Assembly (NCBI RefSeq): GCF_029854705.2
Contig: NZ_CP139035.1
Span: 620,001 to 684,000 of the forward strand
DNA from: Akkermansia sp. N21116
GTDB lineage: Bacteria; Verrucomicrobiota; Verrucomicrobiia; Verrucomicrobiales; Akkermansiaceae
DNA length: 64,000 nt
Direction of reading: 5' to 3'
Shown: positions 30,570 to 39,800 of the stretch, piece after piece
Layout of the letters: each line of letters begins with the position of its first letter
Numbering within the stretch: position 1 is the first letter of the stretch
The notes under the pieces: generated by a model
Database searches by the model: none
The model's input: only the letters and a program-made list of their open reading frames with translations
Told to the model about the DNA's origin: nothing
Program-made: the position numbers and the translations under genes

Positions 30570-30790
30570 GCTTCTATGACTTTATGGGAAGGCGCACGGA
30601 TCGCTTGGAATACCATGGAAACACATTGACATCGCGCGAGCATTTCATCTATAAAGGATACGTGCAAATCGCCGCGTATAAGCTGGATGCAGAGAGAGAA
30701 TCCGGGGATTGTTTCGTGCTCTCGAAATCCTGTTATTGGATCCGTCCCAGCCGACGGCAACGCGCATCCTCGCGAGGATTACGAACAAGG
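30570..30790 (+). pseudogene. Rhs core shard
   Basis: [20 protein letters not shown] through [10 protein letters not shown] matches about 18343-18500 of the giant rhs gene. A single-base loss in TATTGG(G)ATCC then shifts the frame, and similarity continues in DNA to about 30770 (CGACGGCAACGCGCATCCTC). It joins unrelated sequence before the gene at 30913. The 30532-30912 gap holds nothing else I can identify. Confidence 0.78.
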
Positions 30791-30912
30791 CAAGTTATAT
30801 GTCCTGAAGAAAGGAATGGATGTATGTACATGAATAACTTGACTATTCTTCAATAAAACTGAAGCAATTACATTTTTAACTATTCAAGGGAATAAAATCG
30901 GTGAAAATTGGT

Positions 30913-32349
30913 ATGACACCAAGAGTAATAAAATTATTAACCGTGTGTTTAATGATTTTATGCTCTAAAATCAATGCTGATGAATCTCCTTTTTATTCAC
31001 CAGACAATCCGAAACCTTCTCTATCGGAAGAGGAATTGTCCTCGAATGGGGAATCGTCCGAGCCTCTTCAGCCCGATCAATTAGACGGATCTTTTTTGTA
31101 TCTTGTGTCGCCTTGTCATCTGAAAATAATCCGGGAAGAGCTTGGTAAGCTTAATCCGAAAAGTACTGGTGATGAACTGACCTGGATGGAAAAGGGCATC
31201 AACTTTGATATGGTGGGGGATTTCCCTGCCGCCCGTTATTGGTGGTTATCTCCCAATCGTATTTCGTGGATCCATTTTGCCACATTTGAATATAGGCCGC
31301 GAGAAAGTGATTTGTGGCAAATCGGGAATCAATCTATTGAACCTGGTTTGTATGAGTCATTTAAGTGCCTTTTTCACTGGCTGGCAGAAAATTTACCGGT
31401 TCCCAAAATGGGTGATTATTTTTCGACGATGGATCTAACCTATGAAGGGGATTTGTATACGTCGCATACTTCCGAAATTCTTGGCGGATTTGCCAATCAA
31501 AAATTATTAGGGATGAGCTCGGGGCGTTATGGAACGTATAATATTATTCGTTTTTACAATATGTTGGCCAGAATGCTTTATCTCAGTCTTGAATATGGCA
31601 AACTCGATGTTTATCAACAAGTCTGGTTGGCTGTGCAGTGCAACGAACTCGTCCGGAACAAATCCTACATTCCCCTGCCTATATTTTCCGAGAGGCGAGA
31701 TGAATACGGAGAGTGTCCAGGTTCACCATCGCAACATTTTCTGTTTTCCCTGGATCCGGATACTCTCTGGAATGTTCTGATGCGCCAGTCTCTTCCTTCT
31801 CCTAAAGGGGAAATACTTTTTCGTTATAGAGGTAATCTTGTGGCCCTCCAATGGAATGATCATTTTCTCAATTCTGCGGTATTTTCCTGCCATAGTACAT
31901 CATGGCTGGATTCCTTTGCTTCTCAAGTACCATCAAACTATGTACATGAATTGGAGAAGAGGAAATTGAAGGTTCCATCTCTTTCGAAATACCGGCTTAT
32001 GCTTGTGGATATGGTCGGGATTTGTCGAGGGAGGCTTTCCATGGACGACAAGCTTGCCAGAATACTGAATTATCATGCGAAGCTTGCCATGACGGAACCT
32101 GAGCAAGCTTTTCAGGATTACTCCCACAACACCGCCGTTATTTTGACGCGTTTTCCAGAGGATAGCTCATCCCGTTGGCTTGTAGCTCCGCCGAATGCGC
32201 CAATAGTTAGTTTTTTCCTAAACAGTTTTGCGACTGAAAGAAGTATCTCGAATCTCGACAAAGAGGAGTCGATTCTGGAGATTGATCGCTACGAGCAACG
32301 CTTGAAAGAGGCAAAGCTGGAAAGGATAGAGCTGGGAATAGAGAAATGA
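30913..32349 (+). CDS. Exported protein of unknown function
   Basis: 478 residues from ATG 30913, which gives a signal peptide (VIKLLTVCLMILCSKINA, then DESPFYSPDNP); a GTG at 30901 would add four residues. The mature protein has an acidic linker (LSEEELSSNGESSEPLQPDQ), then an alpha/beta-rich domain with FPAARYWWLSPNRISWIHFA, a helical middle (NIIRFYNMLARMLYLSLEYG) and a charged C-terminal helix (YEQRLKEAKLERIELGIEK). I recognise no family. It stands between rhs shards and heads a plus-strand run with 32478 and 33047. GC content is intermediate between the island and the core genes. Confidence 0.7.
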   Translation: MTPRVIKLLTVCLMILCSKINADESPFYSPDNPKPSLSEEELSSNGESSEPLQPDQLDGSFLYLVSPCHLKIIREELGKLNPKSTGDELTWMEKGINFDMVGDFPAARYWWLSPNRISWIHFATFEYRPRESDLWQIGNQSIEPGLYESFKCLFHWLAENLPVPKMGDYFSTMDLTYEGDLYTSHTSEILGGFANQKLLGMSSGRYGTYNIIRFYNMLARMLYLSLEYGKLDVYQQVWLAVQCNELVRNKSYIPLPIFSERRDEYGECPGSPSQHFLFSLDPDTLWNVLMRQSLPSPKGEILFRYRGNLVALQWNDHFLNSAVFSCHSTSWLDSFASQVPSNYVHELEKRKLKVPSLSKYRLMLVDMVGICRGRLSMDDKLARILNYHAKLAMTEPEQAFQDYSHNTAVILTRFPEDSSSRWLVAPPNAPIVSFFLNSFATERSISNLDKEESILEIDRYEQRLKEAKLERIELGIEK

Positions 32350-32369
32350 GTCGTCCGGCTCGATTCTTG

Positions 32370-32404
32370 TCGACAGGTACACAGCCAACTTCTTCAGTTG
32401 TGCA
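32370..32404 (+). repeat. Possible minimal rhs shard
   Basis: The sequence GACAGGTACACAGCCAACTT and the bases after it resemble the rhs core around 18684 (GACAAACACACAGCCAACGC). At about 35 bases this is short, but the same piece also turns up at 33949-33999. Confidence 0.3.
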
Positions 32405-32477
32405 TTATATCACCAGAAACTGCTCACAATAATGTATCGTCCGGGGATGAGAACGGCGCTGAAATATAAATACGATC

Positions 32478-33050
32478 ATGAAATACATTTTAGCCATTTT
32501 GGGACTCCTGTATGCCCTTGCCGTGTGCCCTTCTCTTTGTGGGGTTGATGATCCGGGTGCGGCTTGGGAGAACGAGGATTTGAGGCAGGAATCTCTGTCC
32601 GGTTTTCCCGATGGCCTTTTCTTTTCGCGGATTCGGAATCCAGTTGTTTATTCTTACCGACGACAGTTATTTTCCAACAGGGAATGGATTGTCATGGGAA
32701 CTGTGGAGCGTAAAGTTTTGGAATCCCTCTGTGTTTCTGAGAGCAATACATCACTGTACGATCAAATCTTTCTGAAAGAGCATCCTTTGTCATTCATCTC
32801 TCCACCAATGCCTCTGGTCGGTTCCAGCACTTTTCGAACCATCGCGCAGATCGCCATCCAGCAGTACGATTGTGACACATATATCGGGGTGCATAATCAT
32901 CATGGTTTTCAGGATTATCCCATTCCTCTTTTATTTGAAAATCATCCGTCATATTCCTATTGTTTAAAATCTCCCTTATTTTTGCCGATCAAGGATGGAA
33001 AGAGCCTATTGATGATTTCCATATTCTACAAATCACAGCACGGATTATGA
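32478..33050 (+). CDS. Exported protein of unknown function
   Basis: 190 residues with a signal peptide (YILAILGLLYALAVCPSLCG) and a mature domain containing FPDGLFFSRIRNPVVYSY, ISPPMPLVGSSTF and DTYIGVHNHHGFQDYPIPL, notable for the His cluster. It ends with TGA overlapping the ATG of the next gene (ATGA), so the two are probably translated together. No family recognised. Confidence 0.65.
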   Translation: MKYILAILGLLYALAVCPSLCGVDDPGAAWENEDLRQESLSGFPDGLFFSRIRNPVVYSYRRQLFSNREWIVMGTVERKVLESLCVSESNTSLYDQIFLKEHPLSFISPPMPLVGSSTFRTIAQIAIQQYDCDTYIGVHNHHGFQDYPIPLLFENHPSYSYCLKSPLFLPIKDGKSLLMISIFYKSQHGL

Positions 33051-33601
33051 AATTGACTCGCCACTACACTGGAGCCGTTATCAGCATGGTATTTTGCCTG
33101 GTGCTCATTCTGTTTTTGGAGAAAATCCTGACGACCATCCATAGTAATGAATTATTTTTTATTCGCATTTACCTTATTTTCAGTCTGCCGGTTCTCTGCA
33201 TGGGGTGGTTTAAGCGAATACCTGGAAGTACAAAACTTTATTTACTAAGCCTCTGGGGACTCATCGGTATATTCACCGTACTGACATCTTTCCAGTACGG
33301 CAGCATGTTTGTGTCCCGACTTGTCCTGTATAACATTCTGCCTCTCTGTCTCCTCTTCTCCGTAGGCGTGCTGAGTTTTGATAAAAATAGAGAACGTCCT
33401 ATGATCGACATACTCACTCTTGCAGGATATTCCGTCTTCTCACTTCTGCCCTTTATGCTCGCGGTCACGGGTATCATCAGTTCCCCTTACGCAGCCATCG
33501 CATGGACATCCGCCGGATTCTGGGTATCTGTCATCATCATTCCCCTGCATATTATTTTCCGTATGATCGGAAAACCTCAAATCTCTGTATCCGAAAAGTA
33601 A
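33047..33601 (+). CDS. Polytopic membrane protein of unknown function
   Basis: 184 residues from ATG 33047 with about six predicted membrane segments, among them VISMVFCLVLILFLEKIL, IYLIFSLPVLCMGWF, LYLLSLWGLIGIFTVL and AWTSAGFWVSVIIIPLHIIF. I choose 33047 rather than 32960 because of the ATGA overlap with the upstream exported protein. The pair could form a membrane/periplasm partner system; nothing in the sequence names its job. Confidence 0.68.
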   Translation: MKLTRHYTGAVISMVFCLVLILFLEKILTTIHSNELFFIRIYLIFSLPVLCMGWFKRIPGSTKLYLLSLWGLIGIFTVLTSFQYGSMFVSRLVLYNILPLCLLFSVGVLSFDKNRERPMIDILTLAGYSVFSLLPFMLAVTGIISSPYAAIAWTSAGFWVSVIIIPLHIIFRMIGKPQISVSEK

Positions 33602-33662
33602 TCATCCTTCATCGTTTTTAACGATACTTCTGTCAAAAGTTGTTTAGCAACTGTATTTATGA

Positions 33663-34105
33663 TATGAAAAAGGCTCAATGGTCTCTTCCAAATATTAAAA
33701 CATCATGCGATCCCGGTGATTTTGTCTTCCTGCGAGGATGGGAATTTAAAGAAGCATCGCATTTTTAGTTCGACATGGGTATCACGATATTATTGTTGTC
33801 AATTTTTATTCTAAAGATGGCAAGGGCAGAGTAGTTCTTTGTACGTGGTTGTCTGATCAATCAAATAACACGGGTCCGTCCGAATGATGAAAATTTAAAG
33901 ATATATGGTAGTGGGGATCTTCGAAATTTCGAAGGATAATTGCCCCAGGAAGGCGACAAGCACACAATCAACTTCTTCGGTTGATCCTCCGAATATGACG
34001 GTTCAAGTATGGACAGAATTTGAGGATAGATTATGTAAAATAAAGAAGAAAACAATGGTGGAGGAGAAGTGGTGCCTCCGTATTTCAATGCAGGAACTGC
34101 CTGAA
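33663..34105 (+). pseudogene. Mosaic relic: 199-aa gene 3' end, toxin tail, rhs shard, immunity head
   Basis: In order: 33671-33888 matches the last third of the 199-residue gene with one missing A (frameshift); 33889-33948 is the toxin-tail DNA seen also at 25491 and 27838; 33949-33999 is a short rhs shard (GAAGGCGACAAGCACACAAT); the tail then resumes (CAAGTATGGACAGAATTTGA); and 34033 begins an immunity-like head (ATG followed at once by TAA). NNGGGEVVPPYFNAGTA there resembles NNGESEIVSPYFNDGKS of the intact gene. Nothing here should be expressed. It marks the right edge of the island; the rest of 33602-34152 shows no gene. Confidence 0.75.
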
Positions 34106-34152
34106 GAAAGGAGGCCCAAGCCGGGTTGGAGGAGTGTGAAATGGAAGGGCTG

Positions 34153-35697
34153 TCACTTTTTCTCCGGACGGTCCATAGGGATTCCCCATTTCTCCGAAAT
34201 CAGTTTTTTGTGAAACTCGACTTTTTTCTTGAAGCGTTCAATGTCCCGGACTTCCATGGGAGACCAGCCAGCCTCAACAGTTGCAAGGCAACGCGGATAG
34301 GCCTGGTAGAACACGCGGTTGATATCCGGCATGCGTTCGCTCCAGAGGCAGCATTCCACTCCACGGACTCGCTTCAATTCATCCGGAGACAATCCCTTGC
34401 CCGGATCAAGAGAATAGGCATTTTCGAGCGTATTGACGGGCATCCAGCCGGTATCGGGCTGTCCTGACGGCCAGTCTCCCGGCAGCTGGGGATAGTCGAG
34501 GTAGCAAATGCCATTGGGGGCATAGATTACATCCACGTTCGTACCGGATGTTTTGGCTACGTCCCTGGCATTATGGTGGCGCCAGACAGTTGCTATGGAA
34601 CCGTCGGGGTACTTACCTGCGGGTTCATACCAGAAGACGGCCCGTTTGCCTCTCTTGGCAATCAAAGCGTTCATTTTATTGAAGAAACTGAACATCTGCT
34701 GGCTGACTTCCTTGTTGATGTCTGTCTGCTTGAGAGAATCCGCCTGGGAAACGGGTGAAGGTGAAGCGCTTGTCTTCTTTTTTCCTCCAGTATTGCTGAT
34801 TCCCTCCCTGGCCCGGAATTCGGCGCACCTGGGGCACTTTTTCCAATTATCTTCGGGTGCTTCATCTCCGCCGAGATGCACATATTGGGAGGGGAAGATG
34901 TCGGCGAGTTCCTTGAAGACAGCATCGTAGAATTTCAGTACGTCCGGGTTGCCCGGGCAAACCAGTGTCTTGGAAATGCCCGCATCGGTTCTCACCTTGA
35001 GATTCGGGTCGGGGAAGCACTGGAAGTCTCGATAAGCCGTACAAAGTGCCTGGTTGTGTCCGGGAAGGTCGATTTCAGGAATAATCTCAATGCTTCTCTC
35101 TGCAGCATATTTGACCAGATCCTTCAGCTCCTGCTTGGTGTACATGCCTCCATGCGGGATCTTGTTGCCGAAGGTTTCTTCACGCACCGATGCCACTTCC
35201 TTCAATTTGGGATATCCCGGAACCGGAAGCCGCCAGCCCTGGTCGTCCGTCAGATGGAAATGGAGTTTATTAAACTTGTAGTCGGCCATGACATCAATGA
35301 ATTTTTTGACGTCGGCGACAGGAACAAAGTGGCGTGCCGAATCAAGCATCATGCTGCGCCATGCGAAGCGCGGCTTGTCTTCGATCACCCCGCAGGGGAT
35401 TTTCTTTCCCTTATATTGAGACTCCAGCTGCTCCAGCGTTTTCCGGGCATAGAACAATCCTGACTTATCCCCGGCATCGATGGCAACACCTCGCGGAGTA
35501 ACCGTCAGTCGATAGCCTTCCGCTCCCAGTGATTCATCTTTTTTTGTCTTTAGGACAACGGGTTTGGAGCAAATCCCCTGTGACATGCGCACCACGGCAG
35601 GTTCGGGAATAACCATATATGGACGTTCATCGAAGCCGGGTGCCGCCATTAATACGCCAGGAAAAAGGACGAGCAAGGGAATTGCAAAAAATTTCAT
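34153..35697 (-). CDS. Exported beta-N-acetylhexosaminidase, GH20
   Basis: 514 residues: signal peptide (FFAIPLLVLFPGVLMAA), an N-terminal GH20b-type domain (YRLTVTPRGVAIDAGDKSGL), then the GH20 (beta/alpha)8 domain with LHFHLTDDQGWRLPVPGYPK and the catalytic Asp-Glu pair in HLGGDEAPEDNW (near residue 276). Family knowledge: it removes terminal beta-GlcNAc/GalNAc by substrate-assisted catalysis, acting outside the inner membrane. It is the last gene of a same-strand run with the LacZ-type GH2 and SGNH genes, which fits sequential trimming of host glycans. Confidence 0.93.
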   Translation of the reverse strand: MKFFAIPLLVLFPGVLMAAPGFDERPYMVIPEPAVVRMSQGICSKPVVLKTKKDESLGAEGYRLTVTPRGVAIDAGDKSGLFYARKTLEQLESQYKGKKIPCGVIEDKPRFAWRSMMLDSARHFVPVADVKKFIDVMADYKFNKLHFHLTDDQGWRLPVPGYPKLKEVASVREETFGNKIPHGGMYTKQELKDLVKYAAERSIEIIPEIDLPGHNQALCTAYRDFQCFPDPNLKVRTDAGISKTLVCPGNPDVLKFYDAVFKELADIFPSQYVHLGGDEAPEDNWKKCPRCAEFRAREGISNTGGKKKTSASPSPVSQADSLKQTDINKEVSQQMFSFFNKMNALIAKRGKRAVFWYEPAGKYPDGSIATVWRHHNARDVAKTSGTNVDVIYAPNGICYLDYPQLPGDWPSGQPDTGWMPVNTLENAYSLDPGKGLSPDELKRVRGVECCLWSERMPDINRVFYQAYPRCLATVEAGWSPMEVRDIERFKKKVEFHKKLISEKWGIPMDRPEKK

Positions 35698-35773
35698 GAT
35701 TCTACTCTAATTTTTCTTGCTCATGGATGCAATCAAATAACATTTTCATGCGGCTGAACGGCCACGACATCTT

Positions 35774-35797
35774 CCCGTGCCGGAATACCGGCACGGG
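35774..35797 (-). terminator. GC-rich hairpin between the GH2 and GH20 genes
   Basis: A perfect 10-bp stem (CCCGTGCCGG, AATA loop, CCGGCACGGG). No T-run follows on either strand, so it may act as a partial terminator or mRNA stabiliser within the run rather than a full stop. Confidence 0.4.
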
Positions 35798-35837
35798 GTG
35801 AAATGTCTGTTACGATGCGCCCTTCCAAGGAGGCGGC

Positions 35838-38800
35838 TTATTCCGGGATGATGTTCAGTTCCGCAATCGCGGCCCAGGGTTGTCCGTCGTGGACGGGTTT
35901 GATGGCATCCAGCTTGAAATAGCGGGCTTCTTCCACACGGGGGAGGATTACCTGCTGCGGAGCCCGCCTGTTTTTGTAGGGAAGCGATCCCGTCATGACT
36001 TTCCTCCAGTTAGCTCCGTCGTTGGAGACGTAGAAGCTGAAGTTTTGGACGAGTCCGTTGTCCATATCGGCTCGGGGAGTCAATGTGAATCCTTTGAAGC
36101 GTTCCTTGCGGCCCATATCCACGGCGATGGAGTGGGGATATCCCGGCTGTCCGTTGGTGTAGGACGTGTGCCAGAACGTGTTGGGTTTGCCGTCGATGGC
36201 ATGCTGGGCTACGCCTTCACCGGGTTCTTCTGATGAGACTTGCTGGATTTTCCAACCTGTCCGGATGACTTCGCGATTGAATGTTCGCGTGGAAGCCGGG
36301 GAAAGCCCTTCAATTTTGCCGTGTGCCGCCTTGGCGGTTACCGTGCCCTGTTCCAGAGGGAAGGGCTGGGTGTAGGTTTGCTCGGGGCCGTTGTCGATGG
36401 AATAGGTCATGGTGGCTTCCGGGGTGGATGATTCCAGGGAAACAAGTCCCGATGAATCGCGTGATATGACGGGCGGGTTGACGGCTCCTCCCATTTGAGA
36501 CAGGAACGTATCCAGTCGGGCACGATCAGGGGCGAGGATGAAACCGAACGCTGTCGGTTTGCTGAATGTCTGGTATTTCATGAGCGGACGCGGACCGCAG
36601 GATGCTCCGCCGAGCCCCATCTGGAAAGCATCGAGATTGACGATGACTTTGTCCTTGGGCGGCAATTTGTCCAATGCCTGTGCGGCATTGAGTTCCTGTG
36701 CCGTGTAGTAGGAGACGGAAGCTTCCATAGGGTTCTTGGGCGATGCTGCGCCGATGACTAGTCCGGGAGTTTGACCATTTCCGATGGAGAGCCATTCGAC
36801 GCCGGTTCTGTTCCCCATTTCCTGCGGACGGGAATAGGCGAAGAACATATCGTCTACCGATTTGGTGAAGGTGTCTCTCCATGTAGATGTTTTGCGGTCT
36901 CTGTAGTTGTCCCACGGGCCGAGGCCGAGGTAGGAAACGGTGTCGTAGGAGGCCGGTGCCCCGAAGGAGAAGCCCAGGCGGGGCAGTTCTTCGCCGTCAG
37001 CAGAGGGATAGATTTGTGCGGATACGTCGATGACGCCGGAACTCAGCACATTCCAGACCATCCGGTAAGTGAAGGAAGGATTGCTGTTGACAGTCTTCAT
37101 GTCGGAAATGACCTGGATGAGCTGGGGGTTCACCTGTTTCATTTCCGTTTTGATACATTCGCTCTTGAGATTGGCGAGTTTGCCCCTGTTCCATTTACCG
37201 TCTATCCATTTGTCGTTGTCGACCGGAGCGCGATAGGCCTGAAGGGCGATGGGATATCCCGGCAGGATCATGTCGCGTCCGGCATAGGAAAGCCCGGAGA
37301 GCATGCCGTCCTTGAATACTGCCTTGAAATTCTTCCCCGTGACTGTGCCTTCGTCCGGGTTGAATGTCAGCGTGTCCTGTTTGCCGGCCTTGACGGCAGG
37401 GACGGGTTTGCGGGCTTCTCCGGCAAAATACTGGTAGGCTTCGCTCTTGTTGACGGCGGTTTCAACCTGGGACGGAGTCAGATCTGCCGATTGCCCGAAT
37501 GGTTGATCCTTCCCGGCGATTCGGCGTACGGCCTTCTTCGGAGAGGGTGAAGTGGCGGCCAGTTCCGGAAGAATGGGTTTTTCAGACAGCAGAGCCAGGA
37601 AGGGATACTTCTGGCCGTTCGCTGCCGTCAGGAAGGAGGGAAGTTCCAGCGTGGCGGAGGCTCCGGACTGCATCTCCGGCAGCATGAATTGGATGGCATT
37701 CTTCCCTGTGCCGCGCAATTCCGGAACGATGATTGTCAGGACGGCATCCTTGAGGTTCTTGTGGAAGTATTTGTTGGTGATAGTCAAGCTGTTGCCTTCT
37801 GTTCGGAATCCGGCGTACTGGTACACGTGCTTGACTTCCTTGAGCTTGGCCGTGGCGCTACGGTCGCCGAGGATGACCCCGTTATCACAGAAATTACCGT
37901 CGTTCGGTTTGTCGCCGAACATTCCTCCGTAGGCAAGCGTTTTGCTTTTGAATGGTGCCGGGTGATAGATGCCGTCCTTGTCCCGCCTGGCATGGAGGGA
38001 TTGGTCGACAAAGTCCCAGATGCAGCCGCCGATCATGCGGGGAGACGCTTCGAAGGCGTCCATGTATTCCTTGAAATTACCGAGGGCATTGCCCATGGCG
38101 TGGGCGTATTCGCAGACGAAAAAGGGGCGGTTGGTCTGTTCTTTACCCCAGCCGACGACGCGGTCGACGGTCGGGTACATGATGGAGTCCATATCGACGG
38201 CAGGTTCTCCATGCCGGAATTCGCAGTAGTGCAGCTTGCGGCTGTTGTCGTAATCGCGTGCGGCTTTGGCGGCAGCCTTGTAATTGTTGCCGCCTCCGGC
38301 CTCGTTGCCCATCGACCAGAAAACGATGGAGGGGTGGTTTTTGTCGCGGTGCACCATGTTCATGACGCGTTCCACAATCGGTTTTTCCCAGGCCGGCTTG
38401 TTGGAAATGGACTGGTCTCCGTGGGACTCGTTGTTGGCCTCGTCCATGACGTAGATGCCGTAGCGGTCGCACAATTCGTAAAGGTACGGCTGATTGGGAT
38501 AGTGAGACGTACGGATGGTGTTGATGTTGTTTTCCTTGATGATGCGGATGTCCTGTTCGGTGACGGAACGTGGGATGGCCCGCCCGTAGTCGGGGTGGGT
38601 TTCGTGCCTGTTGACACCTTTGAACTTGACCGGCTTGCCGTTGATGAGAACAGCTCCGTTTTCTGCAGTTTCCACGGATCGAAACCCGATGTTGACTGAA
38701 CGGGGATCTTGACCGTTGACGGAATAGGTAGCTGTGTAGAGATTGGGGGTTTCCGCTGACCAGGCATTGACACCGGGGTATTCCTTGTTGAATGTGATGG

Positions 38801-39782
38801 TGACTTCCTTGCCGGCGGGAATTGCCGGAAGCGTGATGGATTCCGAGCCCAGATCCTGATTATTGACCGTTTTGATTGTTCGCGTCCCATGAGGGCCATC
38901 CCAGCTCATACTTGTGTTTAACCCGGTGAGAGAGAAGGAGAATTTGCCTCCAGCGGGGATATTCTGGTCACTGGAATTACGGACAGTGACGCTTGTTTCC
39001 AGCGTACCGGTGGTGTAGTCCGGAGACTTCAGCCCGGTTTTGAAAAAAACATCGCGAACGTGGACCTGGGGTTGAGCGAAAAGGGTAACGTCGCGGAAAA
39101 TGCCGGAGAGGCGCATGAAGTCCTGGTCTTCCAGATAGGAACCGTCGCTCCAGCGGTACACTTCCACGGCGATGGTATTTTTGCCCGGTACAACATAGGG
39201 AGTGATATCGAATTCCCCTCCCGTATAGGAATCCTGGGAATACCCGACTTTCCTCCCATTGACCCAGACGTAGAAGGCAGACTCGACGCCGTCAAAACGC
39301 ACCATGACACGGTCATTTTTCCAGGAGGCCGGAAGGTTGAAATCGCGACGGTAGGAACCGACGGAATTACGTTCCTTGTAGGCGGTCCAATCTTTTGGCG
39401 GTTCACCCATCACGCGGGGAGCATCCGATTTGAAGGGATAGCGGACATTGGTGTAGAGGGCGGATCCATAGCCGGCAAGTTGCCAGTTGGAGGGCACTTG
39501 CAGATCGGCCCATGATCCTACGTCGAAGCCGGTTTCGTAGAAGTGGACCGGACGTTCGTCGGGCGTCATGGAAAATTGAAACTTCCACTTGCCGTTTAGG
39601 GACTTGGTTTTATCGGCGCGGGGGAGGGAGTAGGAGCGCGGCTGTTCCTTGTTGATGCCGGTCACGGCTGCATTTTCCCAATCGGGCACGGAGGCCATGG
39701 CCGTGGCTGAGAACAGGACGCATATCAGAGACGGAGCAATCCAGCCGGGATGCGTGGCGGAGGGAGAAGTGAAGTTTTGCAT
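35838..39782 (-). CDS. Exported LacZ-type beta-galactosidase (GH2) with C-terminal CBM32-like domain
   Basis: 1314 residues. A signal peptide (APSLICVLFSATAMAS) is followed by the GH2 sugar-binding, immunoglobulin-like and TIM-barrel domains. Acid/base Glu lies in WSMGNEAGGG (about 494) and the nucleophile Glu in CEYAHAMGN (about 557). A Bgal small-chain domain follows (DTLTFNPDEGTVTGKNF, YRAPVDNDKW), then a chitobiase-C-like strand domain and an F5/8 type C (CBM32-like) domain from about 1165 (QHAIDGKPNTFWHTSY). It likely releases terminal beta-galactose from host glycans in the periplasm or outside. It starts 18 bases after the SGNH gene, so the two are co-transcribed. Confidence 0.95.
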   Translation of the reverse strand: MQNFTSPSATHPGWIAPSLICVLFSATAMASVPDWENAAVTGINKEQPRSYSLPRADKTKSLNGKWKFQFSMTPDERPVHFYETGFDVGSWADLQVPSNWQLAGYGSALYTNVRYPFKSDAPRVMGEPPKDWTAYKERNSVGSYRRDFNLPASWKNDRVMVRFDGVESAFYVWVNGRKVGYSQDSYTGGEFDITPYVVPGKNTIAVEVYRWSDGSYLEDQDFMRLSGIFRDVTLFAQPQVHVRDVFFKTGLKSPDYTTGTLETSVTVRNSSDQNIPAGGKFSFSLTGLNTSMSWDGPHGTRTIKTVNNQDLGSESITLPAIPAGKEVTITFNKEYPGVNAWSAETPNLYTATYSVNGQDPRSVNIGFRSVETAENGAVLINGKPVKFKGVNRHETHPDYGRAIPRSVTEQDIRIIKENNINTIRTSHYPNQPYLYELCDRYGIYVMDEANNESHGDQSISNKPAWEKPIVERVMNMVHRDKNHPSIVFWSMGNEAGGGNNYKAAAKAARDYDNSRKLHYCEFRHGEPAVDMDSIMYPTVDRVVGWGKEQTNRPFFVCEYAHAMGNALGNFKEYMDAFEASPRMIGGCIWDFVDQSLHARRDKDGIYHPAPFKSKTLAYGGMFGDKPNDGNFCDNGVILGDRSATAKLKEVKHVYQYAGFRTEGNSLTITNKYFHKNLKDAVLTIIVPELRGTGKNAIQFMLPEMQSGASATLELPSFLTAANGQKYPFLALLSEKPILPELAATSPSPKKAVRRIAGKDQPFGQSADLTPSQVETAVNKSEAYQYFAGEARKPVPAVKAGKQDTLTFNPDEGTVTGKNFKAVFKDGMLSGLSYAGRDMILPGYPIALQAYRAPVDNDKWIDGKWNRGKLANLKSECIKTEMKQVNPQLIQVISDMKTVNSNPSFTYRMVWNVLSSGVIDVSAQIYPSADGEELPRLGFSFGAPASYDTVSYLGLGPWDNYRDRKTSTWRDTFTKSVDDMFFAYSRPQEMGNRTGVEWLSIGNGQTPGLVIGAASPKNPMEASVSYYTAQELNAAQALDKLPPKDKVIVNLDAFQMGLGGASCGPRPLMKYQTFSKPTAFGFILAPDRARLDTFLSQMGGAVNPPVISRDSSGLVSLESSTPEATMTYSIDNGPEQTYTQPFPLEQGTVTAKAAHGKIEGLSPASTRTFNREVIRTGWKIQQVSSEEPGEGVAQHAIDGKPNTFWHTSYTNGQPGYPHSIAVDMGRKERFKGFTLTPRADMDNGLVQNFSFYVSNDGANWRKVMTGSLPYKNRRAPQQVILPRVEEARYFKLDAIKPVHDGQPWAAIAELNIIPE

Positions 39783-39800
39783 GAGGGGACAATGTGGGGA

